Below are positions 16,077 to 23,838 of a stretch of DNA of 35,861 bases, in pieces (position 1 is the first letter of the stretch; each line of letters opens with the position of its first letter). This stretch comes from Natrialbaceae archaeon Tc-Br11_E2g14 (GTDB lineage Archaea; Halobacteriota; Halobacteria; Halobacteriales; Natrialbaceae): assembly GCA_001564275.1 (NCBI GenBank), contig LKND01000026.1:1-35861 (forward strand). The letters are read 5' to 3'. The position numbers and the translations under genes were made by a program. A model generated the notes under the pieces. It was not told the origin of the DNA, ran no database searches, and saw nothing but the letters and a program-made list of their open reading frames with translations.

Positions 16077-17018
16077 ATGAGCATGTCCTCGAGCGTTGGC
16101 CGCGTCGGCCACCGCCTTCGCTCCAGCGCGGGCCACGGCGCGTCCCGCGTCCGGACCCCGGCGTTTTACCTGCTGACCGCCGGCTTCGTCGCGTTCTTGT
16201 TGTTCGCCCTTCGCGAGGCGATGGCGATGACCGGGACGGCCTGGGGGGCGGCCTACGCGTTCCCGGACCACCGGGTCCACCACGTCGTGATCGGGGCCAC
16301 CCTCACGGCGTTCGTCGCGTCGGTGGCCGTCCAACTCTACCGGCCGACCAGGCGGGTGGGCGCGATGCAGCTCGCGATCGTGTTCGTCGTCGCCGCGTTC
16401 TCCCTCACCGCCGCCGCGTCGGGTATCGTGGCCGCGAGCGAACTGCTGGTGTTCGCCGTGCCCGTCCTGGTGATCGCCCTATTGCACCCGGCTCGAGCGG
16501 CCCTGATTCCGTCCCTTGAGTCCCTCGACCGACCGCTGTTCGCCGTCGCCGGCATCGGCGCGCTGGGACTCGGGACGCTCGCCACGATCGAGTACACAAA
16601 CCACGTGACGCTCGCCGACGCCCACGTCGCCATGGGTCACTACGAGTTCATGCTCTTCGGGCTGGTATCGATCGCCGGCTTCGCCCTGCTGAGCGCGTTC
16701 AGACCCGCTGGGTGGCGCTGGCTCGTCTACGCCGCCGCAGCGCTGGCGACCCTGTTCGTCGCCGTTTCGATCGCCTTCCCCGGAGCCGAGCAGGGCTCGA
16801 GTCTGGGCACGATTCCGGCCATCGCCATGCTCGTGTGGGCCGTTGGCCTGGTCGGCATGGCGGAGTACCGCGTGCGTGGCGGGGCGGCCTCCGCGGACGC
16901 GACCGGGGACGGAGTCGAGCCGGTGACGGACGACGATGCGGATGAGGAGGTGGGTCACGATCCCGACCGCTCGGGGGTCGTCGGTGAATCCGTCGATGCC
17001 TCGGAGTCGCGTCACTGA
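16077..17018 (+). CDS. Eight-TM membrane protein of unknown function
   Basis: Protein of 313 aa that I cannot assign to a named family. After a basic N-terminus (RVGHRLRSSAGHGASRVR) there are about eight hydrophobic segments, at roughly 29-46, 68-88, 98-119, 122-137, 155-172, 189-206, 214-234 and 245-262. A ~45-residue acidic cytoplasmic tail follows. Histidines cluster at membrane edges (HRVHHV at 65-70; HVTLADAHVAMGHYE at 176-190), which could bind a metal or heme, but this is speculative. The start at 16077 is chosen because the upstream frame, open to 15951, encodes a non-membrane, non-acidic peptide. It is followed by the beta-propeller gene after about 100 bases. Confidence 0.75.
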   Translation: MSMSSSVGRVGHRLRSSAGHGASRVRTPAFYLLTAGFVAFLLFALREAMAMTGTAWGAAYAFPDHRVHHVVIGATLTAFVASVAVQLYRPTRRVGAMQLAIVFVVAAFSLTAAASGIVAASELLVFAVPVLVIALLHPARAALIPSLESLDRPLFAVAGIGALGLGTLATIEYTNHVTLADAHVAMGHYEFMLFGLVSIAGFALLSAFRPAGWRWLVYAAAALATLFVAVSIAFPGAEQGSSLGTIPAIAMLVWAVGLVGMAEYRVRGGAASADATGDGVEPVTDDDADEEVGHDPDRSGVVGESVDASESRH

Positions 17019-17115
17019 TCGGCTGTTCACCGTCTCCCATCCAATCCTTGCCGTCTCTCCCGAACAGGTTGCCGCCTATCGGGGCTTTTCACCACTCGAG
17101 CGTGTGGACCCACGC

Positions 17116-18030
17116 ATGGCAGCCCAGTTACTCGTCCTGAACAAGGACTCTGACACGATGTCCGTCATCGACGCCGACACCGGCGAGACCGACACCGTCG
17201 TCGAGACGGATTTCAATCCCCACGAGATTACCGTCACACCGGACGGCGGGAAGGCCTACGTTACCTGCTCGCTCGGCAACTCGCTGCTGGTCTTCGACAC
17301 CGACTCCTGGGAACTCGTAGAGCGCATCGAACACGAGGACTTCGACTTTCCCCACGGACTCGCAATCCGTGAGGACGCGGGCGAGCTCTGGCTCGCCTCG
17401 ACGTACAGCTCTCGAGTGTACGTCATCGATATCGCAACCGACGAGATCCTCGAGCACTTCCCGACCCACCAGGACAAATCCCACATGGTGGCGATCACGC
17501 CCGACGAGGAGCGAGCCTTCGTCGCCAACATCGGTAGCGAGAGCGTGACAGCGATCGACTGTGACGAACGCCGCATCGTCGGCGATCCACTCGTCGGTGA
17601 GGAACCCGAGGGGATCGCGATCCACCCCGAAGCCGGGGTCCTCGTGGCGAATCAGGACGACAACCTCCTCTCCGTGCTCGATCCCGAGACGCTCGAGCAG
17701 ACGGGACGCGCCCTGCTCGGGGAGAATCCGATTCGTGTGGTCTCCTCGCCGGACGGTCGTCACGTGTTGGTCCCGAACCGCGAGGGCAACGACGTCTCCT
17801 TGATCGACACCCAACACGTCCGTGACGGCGAGCAGCGAGCCTGGGAGATCGCTCGCATCCCCGTGGGCATCTGGCCCGGCGGCACCGTCTTTGACGACCA
17901 CGGCGACCGGGCATTCGTCGCAAACAACAAAACCAACGACGTGAGTGTGATCGACTGTGCGACGTGGTCGGAACTCGAGCGCTACGATACCGAACTGCAT
18001 CCGGACGGGATCGCGTACCTGGCGCGATAA
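17116..18030 (+). CDS. YVTN-type beta-propeller protein, cytosolic
   Basis: Protein of 304 aa built of about seven repeats of the YVTN/40-residue-propeller type. Recurrent motifs are NKDSDTMSVIDADTGE, GKAYVTCSLGNSLLVFDTDS, RAFVANIGSESVTAIDCDE, GVLVANQDDNLLSVLDPET, HVLVPNREGNDVSLIDT and RAFVANNKTNDVSVIDCATW. No signal peptide or TM segment is visible with the ATG at 17116 (MAAQLLVLNKDSD), so it probably acts in the cytoplasm, unlike most surface YVTN proteins. The in-frame upstream region to 16936 overlaps the preceding gene and is not propeller-like. The binding partner or reaction is unknown. Confidence 0.8.
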   Translation: MAAQLLVLNKDSDTMSVIDADTGETDTVVETDFNPHEITVTPDGGKAYVTCSLGNSLLVFDTDSWELVERIEHEDFDFPHGLAIREDAGELWLASTYSSRVYVIDIATDEILEHFPTHQDKSHMVAITPDEERAFVANIGSESVTAIDCDERRIVGDPLVGEEPEGIAIHPEAGVLVANQDDNLLSVLDPETLEQTGRALLGENPIRVVSSPDGRHVLVPNREGNDVSLIDTQHVRDGEQRAWEIARIPVGIWPGGTVFDDHGDRAFVANNKTNDVSVIDCATWSELERYDTELHPDGIAYLAR

Positions 18031-18142
18031 CGTCGGCGAAAGCGGTGGTCCATGGTTGGGTTGTGTCTCGGAACTGTTGGTTCGGGAGTGGTGTCGGGCC
18101 AGTCCATCCCAGTCGTCTCACCGAGGGTACCTCGAGGCACGG

Positions 18143-18150
18143 TATTATGA
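18143..18150 (+). promoter_or_regulatory. TATA-like promoter of the UbiA-family gene
   Basis: TATTATGA lies about 25-30 bases before the ATG at 18173, compatible with a leaderless transcript starting at or next to the start codon. Confidence 0.45.
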
Positions 18151-18172
18151 TCCAGGCATCCGATGTGTCGGT

Positions 18173-19030
18173 ATGGCTCTCGCGAGACAGGGTTCCGGCC
18201 TGACGGCAACCGGGCGGGCCTACTGGTCACAGGTGCATCCCGTATTTATGTTGCCGCCGCTGGCGGCTTCCCTGTTCGGGGCCGTTCTCGCAACCAGGAT
18301 CGAGAGTGGTCCAGCGGCCGTACACGTCGTGGCGATGTTCGCGGCGGTCTACACGGCCCACGTCAAGGACGGCTACGTCGACTTCCACGTTCGCGGGGAG
18401 GACGACGACCACCCCCTTACGGTGGCTGGCTGTCGGGTCGGGCTTGGGGCCGCAACCGTCGTCTTCGCCGCGTGTACACTATTGTTGTTCCTGCTCGTCG
18501 ACTGGATCGCTGTTGCGCTGACGGTCCCGGCGTGGTTGATCGCCTACCACCACGCTCCACAACTCGATATGCACCCGATTACGGCCACCGGTGGCTATCC
18601 TGCGGGCATCGCCCTCGCCATGCTCGGCGGGTACTACGTCCAGGCGACTGCCCTCGATCCCGTCGTCCTCGCGTTTGCGGTCATCTTCTTCGTCCTGCTC
18701 TCGGGCATCAAAGTAATCGACGACACGAAGGACTACGCGTACGATCGTTCGATAGAGAAACGGACGGTCGCGGTCGTCATCGGTCGCGACCGGGCGATCA
18801 CCGCCGCCTACGGCCTGATGGCCGTGGCACTCGGCGTTGTCGTCGTGATGGGGCTCCTTGGGCCGTTCCCACCAGGGGCGATCGTCGCCGCCGGGGCCTT
18901 CGCCGTCGTCGCGGCGATTGCCGCTCGAGCGGACGCCACACTCGCGACGATGCTGTTGATCCGTGGCTCCTACGTCTTTTTGGCCGTGCTGGTCGCTGCA
19001 GTCTGGTTCGAACCGCTCGCGGGCCTGTGA
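18173..19030 (+). CDS. UbiA-family prenyltransferase
   Basis: Integral-membrane prenyltransferase of 285 aa with about eight or nine TM helices. The two Asp-rich, Mg-diphosphate-binding motifs are recognisable. The first is degenerate, HVKDGYVDFHVRGED, with D66 and D70 but without the usual Asn-Asp start. The second is KVIDDTKDYAYDRSIEKRT, with D183, D187 and D191. The family transfers an isoprenoid from its diphosphate to quinone, carotenoid, heme or lipid acceptors. The acceptor cannot be told from sequence. The start gives MALARQGSGLTATGRAYWSQ and matches a leaderless promoter. The degenerate first motif suggests an unusual substrate, or a divergent MenA- or lycopene-elongase-like enzyme. 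Confidence 0.75.
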   Translation: MALARQGSGLTATGRAYWSQVHPVFMLPPLAASLFGAVLATRIESGPAAVHVVAMFAAVYTAHVKDGYVDFHVRGEDDDHPLTVAGCRVGLGAATVVFAACTLLLFLLVDWIAVALTVPAWLIAYHHAPQLDMHPITATGGYPAGIALAMLGGYYVQATALDPVVLAFAVIFFVLLSGIKVIDDTKDYAYDRSIEKRTVAVVIGRDRAITAAYGLMAVALGVVVVMGLLGPFPPGAIVAAGAFAVVAAIAARADATLATMLLIRGSYVFLAVLVAAVWFEPLAGL

Positions 19031-19463
19031 AACGCGGGAGGCCGCAAGTGCAATCTCACCTGAGCCACCACTCGAGACTGGGTTCCTGTGCCGCGTCGTG
19101 AACTCGAGATGTCAGGCGAGTATCGCGGCGCCACCGGGGACGGCCGTGGCACGTTGCTACCCGATCGAAGCCGCCGGCGGGACTGGTAGTGCCGACGACG
19201 AACACTATAACACGAGGCTCGAGAGAGGGATCACCTGCGTAACCACCGTGGTCAAGCGACTACTGATGGAGATCACCGGAAACGTTGATCCGTCCCCCCG
19301 ATGAGACTGGGCTATCCGGTGAGTGTCGGGCTTCGAAAGCTTCGGCTGGCGACGACAATCCGTCCGTTGGGTTCTCCTCCGCCCCTCCTGGAACCGTTAT
19401 GCCAACCGCGTTGAGAGCAGATGCTGTGGGGTTCGCCGTGGATACAGTCTACCGGTCCCCGCA

Positions 19464-19470
19464 TTTATTA
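19464..19470 (+). promoter_or_regulatory. TATA-box promoter of the His-rich lipoprotein gene
   Basis: TTTATTA lies about 53 bases before the ATG at 19523, so transcription should start near 19493-19495. The preceding 430 bases (19031-19460) contain no gene I can support. Confidence 0.55.
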
Positions 19471-19479
19471 AGATCGTCA

Positions 19480-19493
19480 GGTTCATTAGTAAC
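19480..19493 (+). promoter_or_regulatory. Possible operator over the transcription start of the lipoprotein gene
   Basis: GGTTCATTAGTAAC sits at the expected transcription start. It shares a GGTT-(C)-ATTA core with the inverted-repeat arm (GGTTATTA) at the downstream binding-protein promoter, suggesting a common metal-responsive repressor. This is inference from two sites only. Confidence 0.35.
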
Positions 19494-19522
19494 TACGCGT
19501 AAATCGGGAGTAGAGTATCACA

Positions 19523-20173
19523 ATGAGATTCGACGAATCCATCCGTTCGCGCCGTTCGTTTCTGACCGCGTCCGCCACGGCGGGCGTCCTGGCCGTTGCC
19601 GGCTGTCTCGGTGACGACGACGAAGGGGCGGGTGACGATCACGACGACGATCACGAGGACGACCACGACCACGACGACGACCACGACGACGACCACGATC
19701 ACGACCACGACGACGATCACGATCACGACGACGAAGTCGAGGACGAGGAATTCGATCACCTCGGGATCGACGAATTTGCCGTCCTCGATCGTGCACACGA
19801 CCCACACGAGGAAGTCGCCTACATTCACGGGGACCACTGGCATGGCGATCTGCCGCCAATCGAGGTCGACGACAACATCTCACTCGGTGCGGAGGTTATC
19901 GACGAAGACGGCGACGAGGTCGAACTCGGTGACGAATACGAACTCGGCGTCGCGCTGGCCCCGGACGAACCGGAGGACGTCGTCTCGTTCGATTACCACG
20001 GCGATCACGTCCACATCATCGGTGAGGACGTCGGCGTCGTCGAGGTCGTCTTCCAGATCTGGCATGGCGACCACGCGGATTACCAGTCGCCGACGATCAC
20101 CGCTCAGGTAGTCGAGGATGCAGACGATCACGACCACGACGACGACCACCACGACGACAACGACGACTACTGA
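19523..20173 (+). CDS. Histidine-triad, His/Asp-rich Tat lipoprotein (probable zinc-binding)
   Basis: Secreted lipoprotein of 216 aa. The N-terminus has a Tat motif, SRRSFLTA (residues 9-16), and a lipobox, VAGC, with lipidated Cys28. Residues 31-76 are nearly pure Asp/His/Glu, and a second His/Asp tail fills 199-216. Between them is a folded domain (about 80-198) with two HxxHxH triads, HGDHWH (102-107) and HGDHVH (159-164), plus HGDHAD (181-186). HxxHxH is the zinc-binding motif of streptococcal Pht proteins. The same domain, about one-third identical by eye, is inserted in the metal-binding protein encoded next. I infer a surface zinc scavenger or chaperone handing metal to that protein. 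It has its own promoter and lies 193 bp upstream of the ABC operon. Confidence 0.8.
   Translation: MRFDESIRSRRSFLTASATAGVLAVAGCLGDDDEGAGDDHDDDHEDDHDHDDDHDDDHDHDHDDDHDHDDEVEDEEFDHLGIDEFAVLDRAHDPHEEVAYIHGDHWHGDLPPIEVDDNISLGAEVIDEDGDEVELGDEYELGVALAPDEPEDVVSFDYHGDHVHIIGEDVGVVEVVFQIWHGDHADYQSPTITAQVVEDADDHDHDDDHHDDNDDY
19633..19746 (+). repeat. Low-complexity His/Asp codon tract
   Basis: Runs of GAC, GAT and CAC codons encode the Asp/His-rich linker of the lipoprotein; a shorter tract of the same kind lies at 20118-20170. The irregular mix of CAC with GAC/GAT codons shows a protein-level repeat, not a CRISPR or a DNA satellite. Confidence 0.8.
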
Positions 20174-20304
20174 GCTGTCGAAAACCACCCCAGAAGGTTC
20201 CGCTGACGCTCTTCCAGTTTTCACTGCTTGGAACAATCACCCTCGAGGAGCAGTCGAATAGTCGGACTCCAGTTCCCCGAGCAGCCGGAGCTACTTGTGG
20301 CGAT

Positions 20305-20336
20305 GGTTATTAACACAGTCTTTAAAAATAATAACC
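20305..20336. promoter_or_regulatory. Inverted-repeat operator bracketing the TATA box of the metal uptake operon
   Basis: GGTTATTA (20305-20312) and TAATAACC (20329-20336) form a perfect 8-bp inverted repeat with a 16-bp spacer. The TATA element TTTAAAAA (20321-20328) lies inside the spacer, directly against the right arm. A repressor bound here would block TBP/TFB, so metal-dependent repression (Zur-, DtxR- or MarR/AdcR-like) is the natural reading. No regulator gene of that type is in the window. Confidence 0.6.
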
Positions 20337-20366
20337 CTTTTACCGATGAGTGCCCAATTCTGTCCC

Positions 20367-21779
20367 ATGAAACCGACACGCAGGGCTGCCATTCGAGGGA
20401 TCGGAGCGGCCGGTATCGCCGCACTCGCCGGGTGTCTGAGCGAACCCGGTGACGACGCTGGGGACCCTGACGACTCGAGTGCCACTGGCGGTCTCGACGA
20501 GATGGATGGCTACGCCGCGTTCTTCACGCTCTGGGACTGGGCCAACCAGATTACCGGCGAGGCCGTCTTCGAGAATCCCGTCGACACGGGGGAGATGGGA
20601 CACGGCTGGACACCGGACGGTGACCTGACCCGCGACGTCGCCTCGACCGACGTCTTCGTCTACCTGAACACGCCCGAGTTCGCCTGGGCCCAGGATCTCG
20701 CGAGCGAACTCGAGAGCGAGGGCGACCTCGACGTCGCCATCGTCGACGGCCTGGCTGAGTTCACCGAGGACCAACTCCTGTCGTTTTCGGACGAGGACAT
20801 CCCCGAGCCCGATTACGACCACGACTTCGATCCCGACGAGCTCTCCGTCGAGGGGTTCGACGTCATCGACCCGACCACGAACGACGTGACGGCCTACTGG
20901 CACGAGGACCACTGGCACGGCGGCCTCCCCGAGATTCCGACCGAAGACTCGGTCACGCTCGAGGCGGTCTTCGAGGCCGATGGCGGCCGTGTGATCCCGC
21001 TGGGTGACGAGCAGGGCTTCGAGTTCCACGCGCGACTCGACGCGGACTTGCCCGAGGTCGTCGAGATCGAATCCCACGGCGATAGCCTCGAGTTGCACGG
21101 ACTCGAGGACGGCCGATCGATCATCACCTTCGAGCTCCGTCACGGCGACGACGTCCTGTGGGACACGAGCGCAGACGGGATGAACGTCGACGTCTCCGAC
21201 GACGTCGATCCAGCCGATGTGACGGAGTTCCACGACCCACACGTCTGGGTCGACCCGGTCCTCGCACAGCAGATGGTCGCCACGATCGCGGACGGACTCA
21301 GCGACGTGTGGCCCGATCACCGCGAGACGTTCGAGGAAAACGCAGACGCCTACAGTCAACGTCTCGATGCCGTCGACGAGGCCTTCGAGGCAGCGGTCGC
21401 CGACGGCGAGTTAGAGGTCGCCGTCTTCGCCGGCCACGACGCGTTCCGGTACGTCGAGCACCGGTACGGGTTCGACCTACACTCGCCCGTGGGCGTCTCA
21501 CCGGACGAATCGCCGAGTGCCGGCGATATTGCCGACACGATCGAACTCGTCAACGAGCACGGCATCGACACGATTCTCTACGATCCGTTCGAGGCCGAGG
21601 AAGGCGAGGTCCCGCCGCTCGCCGAGACCATCGTCGAAGACAGCGACGCGAGCCAGACGGCACCGATGACACCCGCGGAGGCAAGCATGGCCGAGTGGAA
21701 CGAGGACGACTGGGGCTGGGTCGAACAGATGGAAGAGGTTACGATTCCCTCGCTCCGGCAGGCGCTCAAGGCGGATTGA
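20367..21779 (+). CDS. znuA: ZnuA/AdcA-type zinc (or manganese) ABC binding lipoprotein with inserted histidine-triad domain
   Basis: Solute-binding lipoprotein of 470 aa, long for the cluster A-I family (about 300). It has Tat-like RR at residues 5-6 and a lipobox, LAGC (Cys23). The expected metal ligands are His79 (MGHGW), His292 (DPHVWVDP), His357 (FAGHDAF) and Asp406 (ILYDPFE). Residues about 174-276 interrupt the N-terminal lobe just before DPHVW, where many ZnuA proteins have a His-rich loop. This insert is homologous to the domain of the upstream lipoprotein and keeps one triad (HEDHWH, 179-184). The start at 20367 is preferred over 20346, because the TATA box places transcription near 20350. 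It is the first gene of a three-gene ABC operon. Confidence 0.9.
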   Translation: MKPTRRAAIRGIGAAGIAALAGCLSEPGDDAGDPDDSSATGGLDEMDGYAAFFTLWDWANQITGEAVFENPVDTGEMGHGWTPDGDLTRDVASTDVFVYLNTPEFAWAQDLASELESEGDLDVAIVDGLAEFTEDQLLSFSDEDIPEPDYDHDFDPDELSVEGFDVIDPTTNDVTAYWHEDHWHGGLPEIPTEDSVTLEAVFEADGGRVIPLGDEQGFEFHARLDADLPEVVEIESHGDSLELHGLEDGRSIITFELRHGDDVLWDTSADGMNVDVSDDVDPADVTEFHDPHVWVDPVLAQQMVATIADGLSDVWPDHRETFEENADAYSQRLDAVDEAFEAAVADGELEVAVFAGHDAFRYVEHRYGFDLHSPVGVSPDESPSAGDIADTIELVNEHGIDTILYDPFEAEEGEVPPLAETIVEDSDASQTAPMTPAEASMAEWNEDDWGWVEQMEEVTIPSLRQALKAD

Positions 21780-21780
21780 C

Positions 21781-22584
21781 GTGTCCGGTTTTACCCCGAT
21801 GGAAAGTGCAAGAACTAACACCACCGAAAACGGAGGATCGAGCGTGACACCGGCGGTCGACGTGACGGACGTGTCGTTCGCCTACGGCGAGAAGCCAGTC
21901 GTGAGCGACGTCTCCATGACGATCGACCAGGGAGAGTTCCTCGGGCTCATCGGACCGAACGGCTCGGGGAAGACGACGCTCTTGCACCTCATGCTCGGCC
22001 TGCTCGAGCCCGACACCGGGTCGGTCTCGCTGTTCGGCGAGCCAGTCGGTGCGTTCGACGAGGGTGAGCGAATCGGCTACGTCTCCCAGCAGTCGACCAA
22101 CCGTGGCGGGACGATGCCTGTGACGGTGCGAGAGAGCGTAACCATGGGGCGATTCGCCCACGCGGGCCACAGACGGCTGACCAGCGAAGACGACGCGATC
22201 GTCGAGGAGGCCCTCGAGACGGTCGGCATCACCGAGCTCGGGGACCGGTTGATCAACCAGCTCTCGGGCGGACAACGCCAGCGTGCGTACATCGCTCGAG
22301 CGCTGGCGTCCGAAGCCGACCTGCTGGCACTGGACGAGCCGACCGTTGGCGTCGACGCCGAGTCGCGGGACGCCTTTTATCGGCTGCTCGACCGTCTCAA
22401 CGACTCGGGCATCACCATCATTCTGATCGAGCACGACATCGGCGTCGTCACCGACCGCGCCTCCCGCATCGCCTGTATCAACACCGAACTGTACCACCAT
22501 GGCGACACCGAGTCGTTCGTCGAGAGCGACGCCCTCGCCGAGGCCTACGGCGCGACCGGGCAGGTCGTCCACCACGATCACTGA
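21781..22584 (+). CDS. znuC: Zinc/manganese ABC transporter ATP-binding protein
   Basis: ATPase subunit of 267 aa that energises metal uptake. Walker A is GPNGSGKTT (58-66), the ABC signature LSGGQRQR (161-168) and Walker B LLALDEP (181-187) followed by the D-loop (GVDAES). The H-loop is IEHDIG. The C-terminus ends GQVVHHDH, a small His cluster. The gene starts with GTG one base after the binding-protein stop; an ATG at 21799 is an alternative that would remove six residues. The assignment to metal uptake rests on the neighbours; the ATPase alone would not tell the substrate. Confidence 0.92.
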   Translation: MSGFTPMESARTNTTENGGSSVTPAVDVTDVSFAYGEKPVVSDVSMTIDQGEFLGLIGPNGSGKTTLLHLMLGLLEPDTGSVSLFGEPVGAFDEGERIGYVSQQSTNRGGTMPVTVRESVTMGRFAHAGHRRLTSEDDAIVEEALETVGITELGDRLINQLSGGQRQRAYIARALASEADLLALDEPTVGVDAESRDAFYRLLDRLNDSGITIILIEHDIGVVTDRASRIACINTELYHHGDTESFVESDALAEAYGATGQVVHHDH

Positions 22585-22586
22585 CC

Positions 22587-23645
22587 ATGCCGGAACCCAT
22601 CGATTCGACCAATCGAGAGCACGAACACGGCACGGGCGGCGACCGCCGACGACTGCTCGAGCACTGTGGACTCGCTCTCACGGCAGTGATCGCACTCGTC
22701 ATGCTCTCGTTCGTCCTGCTTTACTGGTTGCGGGACAATCCGGCCCTCGCCAACGCCTACAGCCAGTTCATGATCGCCGGCCAGTGGTTCGATTACTACC
22801 TCGGGACGAACGTGTTCCAGTGGGCGTTCATGTGGCAGTCGATGGCGACGGGCGTGTTGATCGGCATCGTCGCCCCGCTCATCGGCACGTTTCTCGTCCA
22901 CCGCGAGATGGCGTTGATCGGTGAGACGCTCGCGCACACGGCCTTCGCGGGAGTCGCCATTGGCTTCGCCGGCGGTGCCGTGATCGGGTGGTCGGGCTCT
23001 CCGCTGTACGCCGCCCTGCTCGTGGGCGTCCTGGGTGCCCTCGGCGTCCAGTGGCTGGCCGAGCGGACGAACACCTACGGGGACGTCCCCATCGCCATCA
23101 TGCTGACGGGGAGTTTCGCCGTTGGGACCCTGATCATCAGCTGGGGTCGTGGACAGCGCGGGATCGATATCGAGGGCTTCCTCTTCGGCGATCTCGCGAT
23201 CGTGACCGCCGGCAGCGCCCGCATGATGGCGGTGTTGAGCGTGGTGGTCGTCGCCGTCGTTATTTACACCTACAAGCAACTCCTGTTCATCACCTTCGAC
23301 GAGCAGGCGGCCCGCGTCGCCCAGTTGAACGTCGACGCCTACAACACCCTGTTGATCGTGATGACCGCAGTCGTGGTGGTGGGATCGATGCAGGTCCTCG
23401 GGGTGATTCTCGTCGCCGGCATGCTCGTGATCCCCGTCGCCGCGGCCTCGCAGGTCGCTCGCGGGTTTCGGGAGACGATGTATCTCTCGATCCTGTTTGG
23501 CCAACTCTCGATCGCGGGCGGATTCGCCCTCGCGATTTCACAGGGGCTGCCATCAGGGGGTTCGATCATCGTCGTCGCCATCGCCATCTACCTCCTGTCG
23601 ATCCTCCTCTCGAGCGGGCGCGTAACGGCGATGTCGATGCACTAG
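22587..23645 (+). CDS. znuB: Zinc/manganese ABC transporter permease (ABC-3 family)
   Basis: Membrane permease of 352 aa with about eight to nine TM helices. The family core is clear: GIVAPLIGTFLVHREMALIG, ETLAHTAFAGVAIGFAGGA, then QVLGVILVAGMLVIPVAAAS near the end. An N-terminal ~30-residue hydrophilic extension (MPEPIDSTNREHEHGTGGDR) contains a few His. It is two bases after the ATPase stop, so the three genes form one transcript. The operon gives uptake of Zn2+ (or Mn2+) across the cytoplasmic membrane. Confidence 0.92.
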   Translation: MPEPIDSTNREHEHGTGGDRRRLLEHCGLALTAVIALVMLSFVLLYWLRDNPALANAYSQFMIAGQWFDYYLGTNVFQWAFMWQSMATGVLIGIVAPLIGTFLVHREMALIGETLAHTAFAGVAIGFAGGAVIGWSGSPLYAALLVGVLGALGVQWLAERTNTYGDVPIAIMLTGSFAVGTLIISWGRGQRGIDIEGFLFGDLAIVTAGSARMMAVLSVVVVAVVIYTYKQLLFITFDEQAARVAQLNVDAYNTLLIVMTAVVVVGSMQVLGVILVAGMLVIPVAAASQVARGFRETMYLSILFGQLSIAGGFALAISQGLPSGGSIIVVAIAIYLLSILLSSGRVTAMSMH

Positions 23646-23720
23646 CAACGCACATCGCGGGCGGCTACCAGGTCTTGTACGATCCGCTGTCGTCTCCTAC
23701 CGGTGAGTCCCAGTCCCGTC

Positions 23721-23763
23721 TCGGCACTCACCAGTAAACAGTTTCAATAGACCGTCTCACACC
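23721..23763 (+). repeat. Dispersed intergenic repeat, copy 1
   Basis: The stretch TCGGCACTCACCAGTAAACA and its continuation through GACCGTCTCA match the copy at 35661 over 38 positions (about 29 identical), without gaps. It lies between the permease and the acetyl-CoA synthetase gene. Confidence 0.55.
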
Positions 23764-23806
23764 GCAGGGCTTCGGTGGATCCCAGGCGACGGGAACACGC
23801 GGATAC

Positions 23807-23812
23807 GTTTAA
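23807..23812 (+). promoter_or_regulatory. TATA-like promoter of the acyl-CoA synthetase operon
   Basis: GTTTAA lies about 27-32 bases before the ATG at 23839, giving a leaderless transcript. Confidence 0.5.
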
Positions 23813-23838
23813 CCCGGTCGCGAGTGAGCATTGAGGTG

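Noticed and set aside
17116-18030. AztD-like zinc metallochaperone (also a beta-propeller)
   Set aside because: AztD is exported and His-rich at its N-terminus. This propeller has no signal peptide and no His cluster, and lies over 1 kb away with a UbiA gene between.
19285-19522. Small plus-strand frame upstream of the lipoprotein
   Set aside because: The frame crosses the lipoprotein promoter and start and shows no protein-like composition.
19633-19746. CRISPR-like or satellite repeat
   Set aside because: The short-period pattern is caused by Asp/His codons inside an open frame; there are no constant repeats with unique spacers.
22578-23504. Minus-strand open frame of 308 codons opposite the metal permease
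   Set aside because: It is very rich in His, Arg, Glu and Asp, as expected from reading antisense through a membrane protein gene; no homology can be seen and the plus strand is clearly the permease.
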